A stretch of DNA of 5,875 nucleotides. Origin: Treponema sp. Its GTDB lineage: Bacteria; Spirochaetota; Spirochaetia; Treponematales; Breznakiellaceae. The notes beneath the pieces are model-generated. The model did no database searches. It was not told the DNA's origin and saw only the letters and a list, made by a program, of their open reading frames with translations. Positions 1 to 5,805 of the stretch are shown here, piece by piece. The position numbers were made by a program, and so were the translations under genes. Every line of letters starts with the position of its first letter. Position 1 is the stretch's first letter. The DNA lies in assembly GCA_031281925.1 (NCBI GenBank), contig JAITES010000159.1, positions 1 through 5,875 on the forward strand, read 5' to 3'.

Positions 1-406
1 TCTCTATGCGGCTCCGTTCCCGGCCTTCGGCGGCAAGGCGCTCCTGGAGATTCTTCCGTTCCTCACCCAGGTTGAGGATATGAGTTACCAGATCCGTCCG
101 GTTTTCCGCGTCCACCGCATCGGCGGAGTAGAATTCCGCGGCGTGATCTTCACTTCTGCGGTGAGCAGGAATTGGAACGGGGGCCGGAACTTCATCCCCC
201 GCCTTCTTTTTGGCCGAAACATAGGGCAAAAGAAGAGCCAGAGCATTATCGATACGGTTTTTCTTGTCGAGAAGCCTGTTCAGGTATTCGGAGGAAACGG
301 TTTTGCGCTCCAGGTGCAGAACTCCCAGTTCCCGGAGGATGCCGAGGGAACTTTCCCGGTGTTTATCCATCACCACAAGGGTGAGTTTCTTCATGGGTAC
401 AATCAT
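1..406 (-). CDS. atpI: V-type ATP synthase subunit I, N-terminal part (cut by window edge)
   Basis: Subunit I (the bacterial/archaeal 'a' subunit) anchors the stator and forms the ion half-channels against the K ring. Only the first 135 codons are visible; family members usually run to roughly 600-650 residues, so the membrane domain lies outside the window. The start region (MIVPMKKLTLVVM, then HRESSLGILRELGVLHLE at about 16-33) is the typical beta strand and helix that open the cytoplasmic domain. Residues 38-60 and 104-135 look like coiled-coil arms. Between them, residues 65-103 form a Lys/Ala/Pro-rich probable linker. The ATG at 406 is chosen because GGGAG lies 5 nt upstream; an in-frame ATG at 421 lacks a good ribosome site, and an ATG at 394 is also possible. 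It follows atpD after 55 nt. Family call firm from the N-terminus and context. Confidence 0.9.
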   Translation of the reverse strand, partial: MIVPMKKLTLVVMDKHRESSLGILRELGVLHLERKTVSSEYLNRLLDKKNRIDNALALLLPYVSAKKKAGDEVPAPVPIPAHRRSEDHAAEFYSADAVDAENRTDLVTHILNLGEERKNLQERLAAEGRERSRIE

Positions 407-428
407 GGAGTCTCCCTCCATATCCGGT

Positions 429-448
429 TTGGCCGCGCTTGGCCGCGC
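429..448. repeat. Perfect 10-bp tandem repeat in the atpD-atpI spacer
   Basis: The unit TTGGCCGCGC occurs twice in direct succession on the plus strand, inside the 55-nt gap between the atpD stop and the atpI start. Each copy contains the palindrome GGCC, so the transcript (GCGCGGCCAA twice) could pair weakly within or between copies. It lies upstream of, and does not overlap, the atpI ribosome binding site. Function unknown; it may simply be slippage. Confidence 0.7.
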
Positions 449-461
449 TGCATTGATACTG

Positions 462-1076
462 TCATTCGGCGCTCCCCTGGTTCGCCCTGGCAAGGCCCCG
501 TTTGGCGATTTTTCCCCGTACTACAGCAGAAGTCTGCTGGTCGCCCAGGTATACCTGGATCTTCTTGATGCTTCCTTTGGTTTCCGGAATCTTGATCTTT
601 TCAAAGAGGTTGACCCGCTGGGTTGTGATCCGCAGTTCATGATCCAGCCTCTTGCGCTGCTCCTCAACGATGCCGGCTTCAAGATCCAGGAGCAGAACCT
701 GCTGCATCTTTTCCACCGCCGCATCCAGCCAGAGGGGAGTGGCGACAAGGTCGTAGCTTTCCACGACAAATTCGGCGCCTTCAAAAATAGGAATCGCCAC
801 GCCGGCTATATTTCCCTGGGCGGTTTTCAGATTCGCTATCTTTACCAGCCCCGGATAGAAAATGCCCTTTTCGCCGTACACGGCAATCCAGGCCTTGAAA
901 GACTGATCGATACGCTCCTTCTCGTCGAGAAGTTCCTTGATCCGTATCTCCGTAAGACGTATCTCCGCCTGAAGCTGCTGCTTCTTGAGCATCAGGGTAG
1001 GCAGATAACGCTGGTACATCTTGAGGGAGTCTTTCTGTTTTTTAAGCTCGTTTTTGGTGAGCCTTATTTTAGCCAT
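462..1076 (-). CDS. atpD: V-type ATP synthase subunit D (central rotor shaft)
   Basis: Subunit D is the long antiparallel coiled coil that turns inside the A3B3 head and transmits rotation to the membrane ring; it corresponds to gamma in F-type enzymes. The 204-residue length is normal. The N-terminal helix (about 5-62, rich in Lys, Leu, Gln and Glu) begins with a KIRLTKNEL-type start usual for the family. A globular middle (about 65-115) follows. The second long helix (about 117-162) ends in the hallmark TTQRVNLFEKIKIP at 151-164, and a basic VRGKIAKR tail lies at 186-193. The ATG at 1076 is preceded by GAGGA. It lies 30 nt after atpB and 55 nt before atpI on the same transcript. The only odd point is the small inverted repeat at the atpB stop just upstream. 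Confidence 0.95.
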   Translation of the reverse strand: MAKIRLTKNELKKQKDSLKMYQRYLPTLMLKKQQLQAEIRLTEIRIKELLDEKERIDQSFKAWIAVYGEKGIFYPGLVKIANLKTAQGNIAGVAIPIFEGAEFVVESYDLVATPLWLDAAVEKMQQVLLLDLEAGIVEEQRKRLDHELRITTQRVNLFEKIKIPETKGSIKKIQVYLGDQQTSAVVRGKIAKRGLARANQGSAE

Positions 1077-1100
1077 GGTTCCTCATACACAAAATGCGAG

Positions 1101-1117
1101 AAAAAGCTACGCTTTTT
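1101..1117 (-). other. Short inverted repeat across the atpB stop codon
   Basis: AAAAAGC, a 3-nt TAC loop and GCTTTTT form a perfect 7-bp inverted repeat that includes the TAG stop of atpB (1107-1109). In the minus-strand transcript the right arm ends in a U run, so it superficially resembles an intrinsic terminator. However, five of the seven pairs are A-U and the U run is part of the stem. It is at most a weak attenuator or RNA-processing site between atpB and atpD. Confidence 0.4.
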
Positions 1118-2408
1118 GCTCAGGCCAGAACTTGCTGATAAGCTCTGTCCTCAGGCCTGTTTCTTCGGGACTGAAACATTCGGCAAGGATCTCCCAGCCC
1201 AAGTCCAGCGCCCGTTCCAGGGGAATATTCACCGAAAGATCCATCATCTGCTTTTCAAACATATCCCCGTACTTGAGAAGCTTCCCGTCCCAGGGGGTCA
1301 TGATAAAACCCATGGCCTTCTTTTCCATGGTGTCCTTGTATGCGGAATAGAGCTTGATCATGCCGTCCATCAGGGCACGGTGATCGGCCCTGGTCTTGCC
1401 GTTAACCTGCTGTTTGAGCCGGGACAGGGACCCGAAAGGCTCGATACGGCCGTTCTTGAGGTAGTACTGGCCTTCCGTGATGTAACCCGTGTTGTCCGGT
1501 ACCGGGTGGGTTACGTCGTCGCCGGGCATGGTGGTAACTCCGAGGATCGTGATGGAGCCTGCGGTATCAAAGTCAACGGCCTTTTCGTAACGGCTGGCAA
1601 GCTGACTGTAGAGGTCGCCGGGATAGCCGCGGTTTGAAGGCACCTGCTCCTGGATAATCGAGATTTCCTTCATCGCGTCGGAAAAGTTGGTCATATCGGT
1701 AAGAAGAACCAGCACATCCTTGCCCTGCAGCGCAAACTGTTCCGCTACCGCAAGGGACATGTCGGGGATCATGAGACATTCGACCGTGGGGTCGCTGGCG
1801 GTATGGACGAACATTACCGTACGGGAGAGGGCTCCCCCTTCCTCCAGGGTATCTTTGAAGAAGAGGTAATCGTCGTATTTAAGACCCATGCCCCCCAGAA
1901 CGATAACGTCAACTTCAGCCTGCATGGCGATGCGGGCCAGAAGTTCGTTGTAAGGTTCCCCGGAAACCGAAAAGATCGGGAGTTTCTGGCTTACCACAAG
2001 GGTATTAAAGAGGTCGATCATGGGGATACCGGTACGGATCATGCGCCGGGGTATGATGCGCCGGGCCGGGTTAACGGAAGGCCCGCCGATGGGAATCAGG
2101 TTTTCGTAAAGACCGGGCCCCCTGTCGCGGGGCTTTCCTGAACCGGAGAAGACCCGGCCCATGAGATTTTCCGAAAAGGAGACCTGCATGGGGTGGCCGA
2201 GGAAGCGTACCGTGTCGCCTGTGGAGATACCCCGGCCGCCGGCAAAGACCTGCAGGGAAACGAGGTCGTTCTCAAGACGGTTTACCTCCGCAAGGGAAGT
2301 GCCGAATGCGGTATCCACCTCGGCAAGGTCGCCGTAACGGATATCTTCGGCCCGGACGGTGATGACGCTTCCCGTGATGGATTCTATCTTGCTATATACC
2401 TTTTTCAT
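1107..2408 (-). CDS. atpB: V-type ATP synthase subunit B (non-catalytic head subunit)
   Basis: Subunit B alternates with A in the A3B3 hexamer and supplies residues to the catalytic sites at the interface. The protein has 433 residues, slightly short of the roughly 460-480 of many archaeal-type B subunits. It has an N-terminal beta barrel (about 1-75), a nucleotide-fold middle and a helical C-terminus (about 345-430). The P-loop position is degenerate (FSVSGEPYNEL, 146-156), lacking the GKT of a catalytic site, as expected for B. The Walker-B-like strand VLVLLTDMTNFSDA lies at 232-245. SLSRL at 327-331 contains Arg330, which matches the arginine finger known in other B subunits. The segment before it (about 308-326) looks shorter than in many archaeal B proteins, fitting the overall length. 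The ATG at 2408 has AAGGG 8 nt upstream and starts 16 nt after atpA. Confidence 0.97.
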   Translation of the reverse strand: MKKVYSKIESITGSVITVRAEDIRYGDLAEVDTAFGTSLAEVNRLENDLVSLQVFAGGRGISTGDTVRFLGHPMQVSFSENLMGRVFSGSGKPRDRGPGLYENLIPIGGPSVNPARRIIPRRMIRTGIPMIDLFNTLVVSQKLPIFSVSGEPYNELLARIAMQAEVDVIVLGGMGLKYDDYLFFKDTLEEGGALSRTVMFVHTASDPTVECLMIPDMSLAVAEQFALQGKDVLVLLTDMTNFSDAMKEISIIQEQVPSNRGYPGDLYSQLASRYEKAVDFDTAGSITILGVTTMPGDDVTHPVPDNTGYITEGQYYLKNGRIEPFGSLSRLKQQVNGKTRADHRALMDGMIKLYSAYKDTMEKKAMGFIMTPWDGKLLKYGDMFEKQMMDLSVNIPLERALDLGWEILAECFSPEETGLRTELISKFWPEQKA

Positions 2409-2424
2409 GATTTATACCCTTATC

Positions 2425-4185
2425 CTATACCAGGAATTTTGCCGCTGCGGGGTCTCTGCCCTCGGCCTTTGAGGAAACCGTTTCCTTTACTTCCTTTTCC
2501 AGGGAACCAAAACGTTCATTCTGCCATTCGGAGCCGTTGTAGTCCAAAAATTTCTGGCGCAGCCGGTTGAACCAGGTACGGGCTTCGTTCTTGTCGGGGA
2601 AGCTGAATTTGGATGCCATGATGGAAAGCAGGATGCCGAAGGTGTGGGCTTGCCGTTCAGGACTTACCGCCGCGTCTACCGCATCGAAGGAGTTCTGTTG
2701 AAAGTAGACCGAATCGATGAGTTCACCCTTGAGGTAGATGATATAGTCGTCGATGCTGGTGCCTTCTTCGCCGACAACCTTCATCATCTGCTCGACTTCA
2801 CTGCCCCGCCTCATGAAACCGTGCGCGTAGGCAACCTTTTCAGAGGCTATGATACCCGAATATTTTGACCATGAATCCAGAGGATGAATGGCGGGGAATT
2901 TACGGGCGTCGGAACGTTCGCGGGAGAGGCCGTGGAAGGCGCCGACAACCTTGAGGGTTGCCTGGGTAACCGGCTCTTCAAAGTTACCGCCCGCGGGGCT
3001 GACCGTTCCGCCGATGGTTACCGAACCTACAGAGCCGTCCCGGAGCCGCACGATACCGGCCCGTTCGTAGAAACTGGCAATGGTGGATTCAAGGTATGCG
3101 GGGAAGGCTTCTTCACCGGGAATCTCCTCAAGACGGCCGGACATTTCACGCATGGCCTGGGCCCAGCGGCTTGTGGAATCGGCAAGAAGGAGGACATTAA
3201 GCCCCATCTGCCTGTAATATTCCGCCAGGGTCACCGCGGTATACACGGAAGCTTCACGGGCGGCAACAGGCATGGAAGAGGTGTTACAGATGATTACGGT
3301 CCGTTCCATGAGGGAGCGGCCTGTCCTGGGATCGGTGAGTTCGGGGAATTCCTTGAGGGTTTCAACAACTTCCCCGGCCCGCTCTCCGCAGGCCGCAAGG
3401 ATCACGATGTCCACGTCCGCGTGGCGGCTGGTGATCTGCTGCAGTACGGTTTTGCCCGCTCCGAAGGGGCCCGGGATACAGTAGGTGCCGCCCCTGGCCA
3501 CGGGGAAGAAGGTATCGATAAGCCGGACCCTGGTAACCATGGGTTCGGAAGGCTTGAGACGCTCTTCGTAACAGGTTATGGGCCGTTTGACAGGCCAGCG
3601 GAAACTCATCGCAACGGGAATGATGTTGCCTTTTTCATCTTTAAGCTCGGCGATTGTTTCCCTGATCGTGTAAGAACCGGCAGGCTTTATAGAAGAAACG
3701 GTATAGGAACCCAGGAGGCCGAAGGGCACCATGATCCGGTGGGTAAAGGCGCCTTCCGGCACCGTACCCAGAGTATCGGCCCTTTCAACCGTGTCTCCGC
3801 TTTTGGCAACAGGGCTAAAGTCCCATTTCTGCGTACCGGAGAGGGCTTCCAGGTAGACGCCCCGTTCCAGGAAGTTACCGGCAGTTTCCGCGAGTTTGGG
3901 CAGGGGATTCTGAAGACCGTCGTAGACCTGACCGAGAAGGCCGGGGCCGACTTCAACGGCCAGAAGATCGCCTGTATACTCCACATCGTCCCCTACAGCG
4001 ATACCCTTGGTCATTTCAAAGACCTGAACCTGGGAAATATCACCCCGAATCCGGATTACTTCGCTTTTAAGCTGCTTATCCGCAACCTTGACATAAGCCA
4101 CTTCATTCATGGAAACAGCGCCGTCGAAACGGACGCTCACCATATTGCCGTTTACGGCTACCACTTTACCCTTTGTTCCGGTCAT
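2425..4185 (-). CDS. atpA: V-type ATP synthase subunit A (catalytic)
   Basis: Subunit A binds and hydrolyses or forms ATP in the cytoplasmic head. The 586-residue length is normal for V/A-type A subunits. Visible parts: N-terminal beta barrel (1-70); the 'non-homologous' insert typical of A subunits (about 110-190); an intact Walker A, GPFGAGKT, at 239-246; CGERAGE at 266-272, containing the catalytic Glu268; and Walker B VLLLAD at 331-336 ending in Asp336, followed by STSRWAQAMRE. The C-terminal helical domain covers about 440-580. The stretch after GER reads AGE where many archaeal and eukaryotic A subunits have GNE; I believe this is common in the spirochete/chlamydia branch. The ATG at 4185 overlaps the stop of the preceding DUF2764 gene (ATGA), implying translational coupling, and GGGAG lies 7 nt upstream. 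No frameshift or missing catalytic residue is seen. Confidence 0.98.
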   Translation of the reverse strand: MTGTKGKVVAVNGNMVSVRFDGAVSMNEVAYVKVADKQLKSEVIRIRGDISQVQVFEMTKGIAVGDDVEYTGDLLAVEVGPGLLGQVYDGLQNPLPKLAETAGNFLERGVYLEALSGTQKWDFSPVAKSGDTVERADTLGTVPEGAFTHRIMVPFGLLGSYTVSSIKPAGSYTIRETIAELKDEKGNIIPVAMSFRWPVKRPITCYEERLKPSEPMVTRVRLIDTFFPVARGGTYCIPGPFGAGKTVLQQITSRHADVDIVILAACGERAGEVVETLKEFPELTDPRTGRSLMERTVIICNTSSMPVAAREASVYTAVTLAEYYRQMGLNVLLLADSTSRWAQAMREMSGRLEEIPGEEAFPAYLESTIASFYERAGIVRLRDGSVGSVTIGGTVSPAGGNFEEPVTQATLKVVGAFHGLSRERSDARKFPAIHPLDSWSKYSGIIASEKVAYAHGFMRRGSEVEQMMKVVGEEGTSIDDYIIYLKGELIDSVYFQQNSFDAVDAAVSPERQAHTFGILLSIMASKFSFPDKNEARTWFNRLRQKFLDYNGSEWQNERFGSLEKEVKETVSSKAEGRDPAAAKFLV

Positions 4186-4715
4186 TTAGTTTCTCCCATT
4201 ACGGCGGCATAGAGCCCTTTGTATTCATTAAAACCTTCTTCCACACGGAAACTACTCCGCCGTTCCATAAGCTGGAGCTTAAGAAGATAGGCATAGACAG
4301 TATTACGGTCAAAATATTGAATGCCCTGGAAATATTCTATGGCCTTCCAGCGGGACTCATCGAGAAGCAGCTCCGCTTCCAGGGGCGATTCCAGAGAAGA
4401 AGCGGCTTTTGCAGCTGCCGCGGCATCCTGGGGGTAAGGCTGAACACTTGAAGGCCCTTCCCGCTTCAATTTTGCCGCCCGGTAGCGGGCAAGGTTGAGG
4501 CGAAGGCTGCTTTCCCATTCGTACCAGGCGGAAATGAAGGAGCAGTCAAACTTCCCGGGAATAGCCTGGGGAATGAGACTGCAATAGGGAAGAACAGCCG
4601 CATCGGCCCTGCTCAAGCCCGTCTCCGCCAGATCCCGAAACCGGACCGAACTCATGGGAGGATTCTGTCCGTATATGAGGCTGGGGAGCTGTGCCATGAG
4701 GAAATAATAGGCCAC
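4182..4715 (-). CDS. DUF2764 family protein of the V-ATPase operon (possible subunit C counterpart)
   Basis: This 177-residue protein sits between E and A, where operons of other bacteria carry subunit C. I recognise it as DUF2764-like from the N-terminus YYFLMAQLPSL (3-13), its size and its position. The rest is largely helical: ISAWYEWESSLRLNLARYRAAKL at 61-83 and, at 119-150, a helix with DESRWKAIEYF and AYLLKLQLME. An Ala-rich stretch (98-106) separates the two. No signal peptide or membrane segment is evident. The start is a GTG at 4715, 3 nt after the atpE stop, with AAAGGG 7 nt upstream. The in-frame ATG at 4697 is rejected because it would remove the conserved N-terminus. The stop overlaps atpA by 4 nt. 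A role as a short C-like connector between rotor and head is inference; the family call is moderately firm. Confidence 0.85.
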   Translation of the reverse strand: MAYYFLMAQLPSLIYGQNPPMSSVRFRDLAETGLSRADAAVLPYCSLIPQAIPGKFDCSFISAWYEWESSLRLNLARYRAAKLKREGPSSVQPYPQDAAAAAKAASSLESPLEAELLLDESRWKAIEYFQGIQYFDRNTVYAYLLKLQLMERRSSFRVEEGFNEYKGLYAAVMGETK

Positions 4716-4718
4716 GGC

Positions 4719-5330
4719 TTAACCCTTTGCCGCTGTTTTGAGTATTCCGGCGAGCCTGGGGTTGAGATATGCGGAGAGCAGTTCCGCCACCGCTTCTGCG
4801 GAAAAATCGTAGTAAGCCGAACCATCCTTGTTGACAATCCTGAAACCGGCCGCAAGATTCCGGTCGCTCTTGAGTTCCACGCCCTTCTTGAGTTCCACCG
4901 CCAGTTTCTCCCTGAAATAGCCTTCCAGTTTCTTGAGATCTGCCTCGGGAAGTACAAGATCAAGACTATCGGAGCCTTTGGCCGCCCAGGTTTTAATGAG
5001 TTCGGGGAGAATCTGCTTGAGAGTGTCCTCTCCGTAGGAAGAAGAGAGACCCGCTTCGATGATTTTGTCCAGAAGAACCTGAATTTCGCCCCTGAAGGCC
5101 AGCACCAGGTTGCGGGAAGCCTGTTCTAAAGCCGCGTTCCCGGCCTTTTCCGACCTTTCGGCATCCGTTTTGGCCCTGGAAATGATCCCTTCGGCTTCTT
5201 TTTTTGCATTTTCAACGATGGATTTTGCTTCCCCCTCCGCCGCCTTCTTTATCCGGGCAGCCTCGGCAGAGCCGGACTCTATCGCGTCCTTTTTGATTTT
5301 ATCAATGAGTTCCTGTACTTGGATATCCAT
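4719..5330 (-). CDS. atpE: V-type ATP synthase subunit E (peripheral stalk)
   Basis: Subunit E forms part of the stator stalk that holds the A3B3 head against rotation. The chosen start gives 203 residues, normal for the family. Residues 1-80 are a charged Ala/Lys/Glu-rich helix expected to form the long coiled coil. From about 85 a mixed alpha/beta globular domain follows, with LDLVLPEADLKKLEGYF at 123-139, the strand AAGFRIVNKDGSAYYDFS at 160-177, and a final helix in the AVAELLSAYLNPRLAGIL region. The ATG at 5330 is preferred because AAGGGG lies a few nt upstream and the protein then starts directly with the coiled coil. A GTG at 5363 would begin only about 7 nt after the predicted transcription start and adds a Gly/Arg-rich leader. 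It is the first gene of the operon and is followed after 3 nt by the DUF2764 gene. No G (H) partner is seen next to it. Confidence 0.94.
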   Translation of the reverse strand: MDIQVQELIDKIKKDAIESGSAEAARIKKAAEGEAKSIVENAKKEAEGIISRAKTDAERSEKAGNAALEQASRNLVLAFRGEIQVLLDKIIEAGLSSSYGEDTLKQILPELIKTWAAKGSDSLDLVLPEADLKKLEGYFREKLAVELKKGVELKSDRNLAAGFRIVNKDGSAYYDFSAEAVAELLSAYLNPRLAGILKTAAKG

Positions 5331-5376
5331 GATTACCCCTTGCAAACGGCCTCCGGGCCGCACGATACGTACTTTG

Positions 5377-5404
5377 ATTATAAATGAATGAAAACTAATT
5401 TCAA
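5377..5404 (-). promoter_or_regulatory. Sigma70-type promoter of the V-ATPase operon
   Basis: On the minus strand, TTGAAA (5399-5404) is separated by exactly 16 nt from a perfect TATAAT (5377-5382). This fits a housekeeping promoter with one mismatch in the -35 box. Transcription would start near 5370, giving a leader of about 40 nt before the atpE ATG at 5330, with AAGGGG in it. The surrounding 5371-5411 stretch is clearly more AT-rich than its flanks. No operator-like palindrome is seen over the boxes. Confidence 0.75.
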
Positions 5405-5475
5405 GTACAATACAGGCGGCTTTTCAGTTTCACCGCGGGAATGCAGAAATAGCAATGGAAGGCCGGCAAAACTGA

Positions 5476-5484
5476 TGCTACACT
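5476..5484 (+). promoter_or_regulatory. Possible extended -10 promoter facing away from the ATPase operon
   Basis: TGCTACACT on the plus strand has the TGn extension plus a TACACT -10 box, but the -35 position (around 5456-5461, TGGAAG) is poor. A start near 5491 would give a short leader containing the ribosome site at 5505-5512 and the ATG at 5519. Weak on its own; it gains some support from the expression signals immediately downstream. Confidence 0.3.
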
Positions 5485-5504
5485 TAAAAACCGAACCGGA
5501 CATG

Positions 5505-5512
5505 AAAGGAGG
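5505..5512 (+). promoter_or_regulatory. Strong Shine-Dalgarno for the plus-strand ATG at 5519
   Basis: AAAGGAGG, an almost full anti-16S match, ends 6 nt before ATG at 5519. Such a strong site is unlikely to be chance in a short intergenic region and marks a real, or formerly real, plus-strand gene start divergent from atpE. Confidence 0.6.
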
Positions 5513-5518
5513 AATACC

Positions 5519-5560
5519 ATGTACCATATTGCGATGACCCAGTGGATAGTGGGAAATCTG
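5519..5560 (+). pseudogene. Truncated 5' end of a gene, possibly a sugar-phosphate isomerase/epimerase
   Basis: The frame opens MYHIAMTQWIVGN and then continues through unrelated sequence, antisense to the neighbouring 74-codon gene, to a stop at 5627-5629 (36 codons in all). The first 13 residues resemble the first beta strand of TIM-barrel sugar-phosphate isomerase/epimerase (xylose isomerase-like) proteins, many of which start with a hydrophobic strand and a TQW-type motif. The usual continuation (GNE followed by a long helix) is absent: after GN, near 5557, the match stops. A strong Shine-Dalgarno and a possible promoter precede it. The likely reading is a gene remnant left by a deletion or insertion whose junction lies about 5557-5575. 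Alternatively it is a genuine 36-residue peptide gene. The family assignment rests on very few residues. Confidence 0.4.
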
Positions 5561-5571
5561 CGCCAAATTCC

Positions 5572-5796
5572 TTACATCGCCAGCTTTTCGCGGACAAGAC
5601 CGGCGATAACGGCCGCCGGAGTCTGGTGAGTAGCCTCGGCGCGGGTGAGGATATAATTCGCCGTCACCTCGTCCAGGCCGCGGAGCAAATCACGCTGCCG
5701 GGTAAAAGGGCCGCCTTCACCGGTTCGTATGGGGGGCGTGGTGCGTGTCCAGAGTTCATCCAACGCGTTGGCTTCTTCTTCGGTCATTCGTGCCAT
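5572..5796 (-). CDS. Small protein, possible ribbon-helix-helix antitoxin-like
   Basis: A 74-residue protein with a well-placed AGGAG 6 nt before its ATG at 5796. It starts MARMTEEEANALDELWT, followed by a Pro/Gly-rich stretch (about 20-30). The C-terminal part (about 43-72: ANYILTRAEATHQTPAAVIA then GLVREKL) looks like the two helices of a ribbon-helix-helix or CopG-type DNA-binding unit, with the TP turn and a terminal LVREKL. I believe similar small proteins occur in many copies in treponeme genomes, but I cannot verify this here. It begins 9 nt after the stop of another minus-strand frame, so the two may form a toxin-antitoxin-like pair. No clear terminator follows it before the ATPase promoter, so read-through into atpE is possible. 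Coding status is well supported; function is tentative. Confidence 0.7.
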   Translation of the reverse strand: MARMTEEEANALDELWTRTTPPIRTGEGGPFTRQRDLLRGLDEVTANYILTRAEATHQTPAAVIAGLVREKLAM

Positions 5797-5805
5797 GGGT
5801 TTCTC

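Noticed and set aside
407..421. In-frame upstream ATG at 421 for atpI
   Set aside because: The GGAGGGAG stretch between the two ATGs is better read as the ribosome site for the ATG at 406, and the added MEGDS is not part of the usual subunit I start.
264..1637. Long plus-strand open frame (about 457 codons) opposite atpD, atpB and the start of atpI
   Set aside because: It is antisense to well-recognised subunits, its translation has no recognisable family and a composition typical of antisense frames, and it crosses two gene junctions. Long antisense frames are common in moderately GC-rich coding DNA.
2040..2075. Repeated ATGCGCCGGG-like stretches within atpB
   Set aside because: They encode successive Arg/Ile-rich residues (RRIIPRRMIRTG) in a conserved part of subunit B. 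The repetition follows from the protein sequence.
2884..4212. Long plus-strand open frame (about 442 codons) opposite atpA
   Set aside because: It mirrors atpA codon structure and its translation is rich in Gly, His, Phe and Arg with no domain. atpA on the other strand is unambiguous.
5331..5363. Upstream GTG start for atpE at 5363
   Set aside because: It lies only about 7 nt from the predicted transcription start, has no ribosome site, and adds a Gly/Arg-rich leader not expected before the coiled coil. The ATG at 5330 has AAGGGG in front.
5487..5503. Possible terminator after the 74-codon gene (minus strand CCGGTTCGG followed by TTTTT)
   Set aside because: Only about three base pairs can form before the T run, too weak to call an intrinsic terminator.
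5378..5566. Minus-strand 62-codon frame between the small gene and atpE
   Set aside because: It covers the ATPase promoter and the plus-strand expression signals, has no evident ribosome site and no recognisable content.
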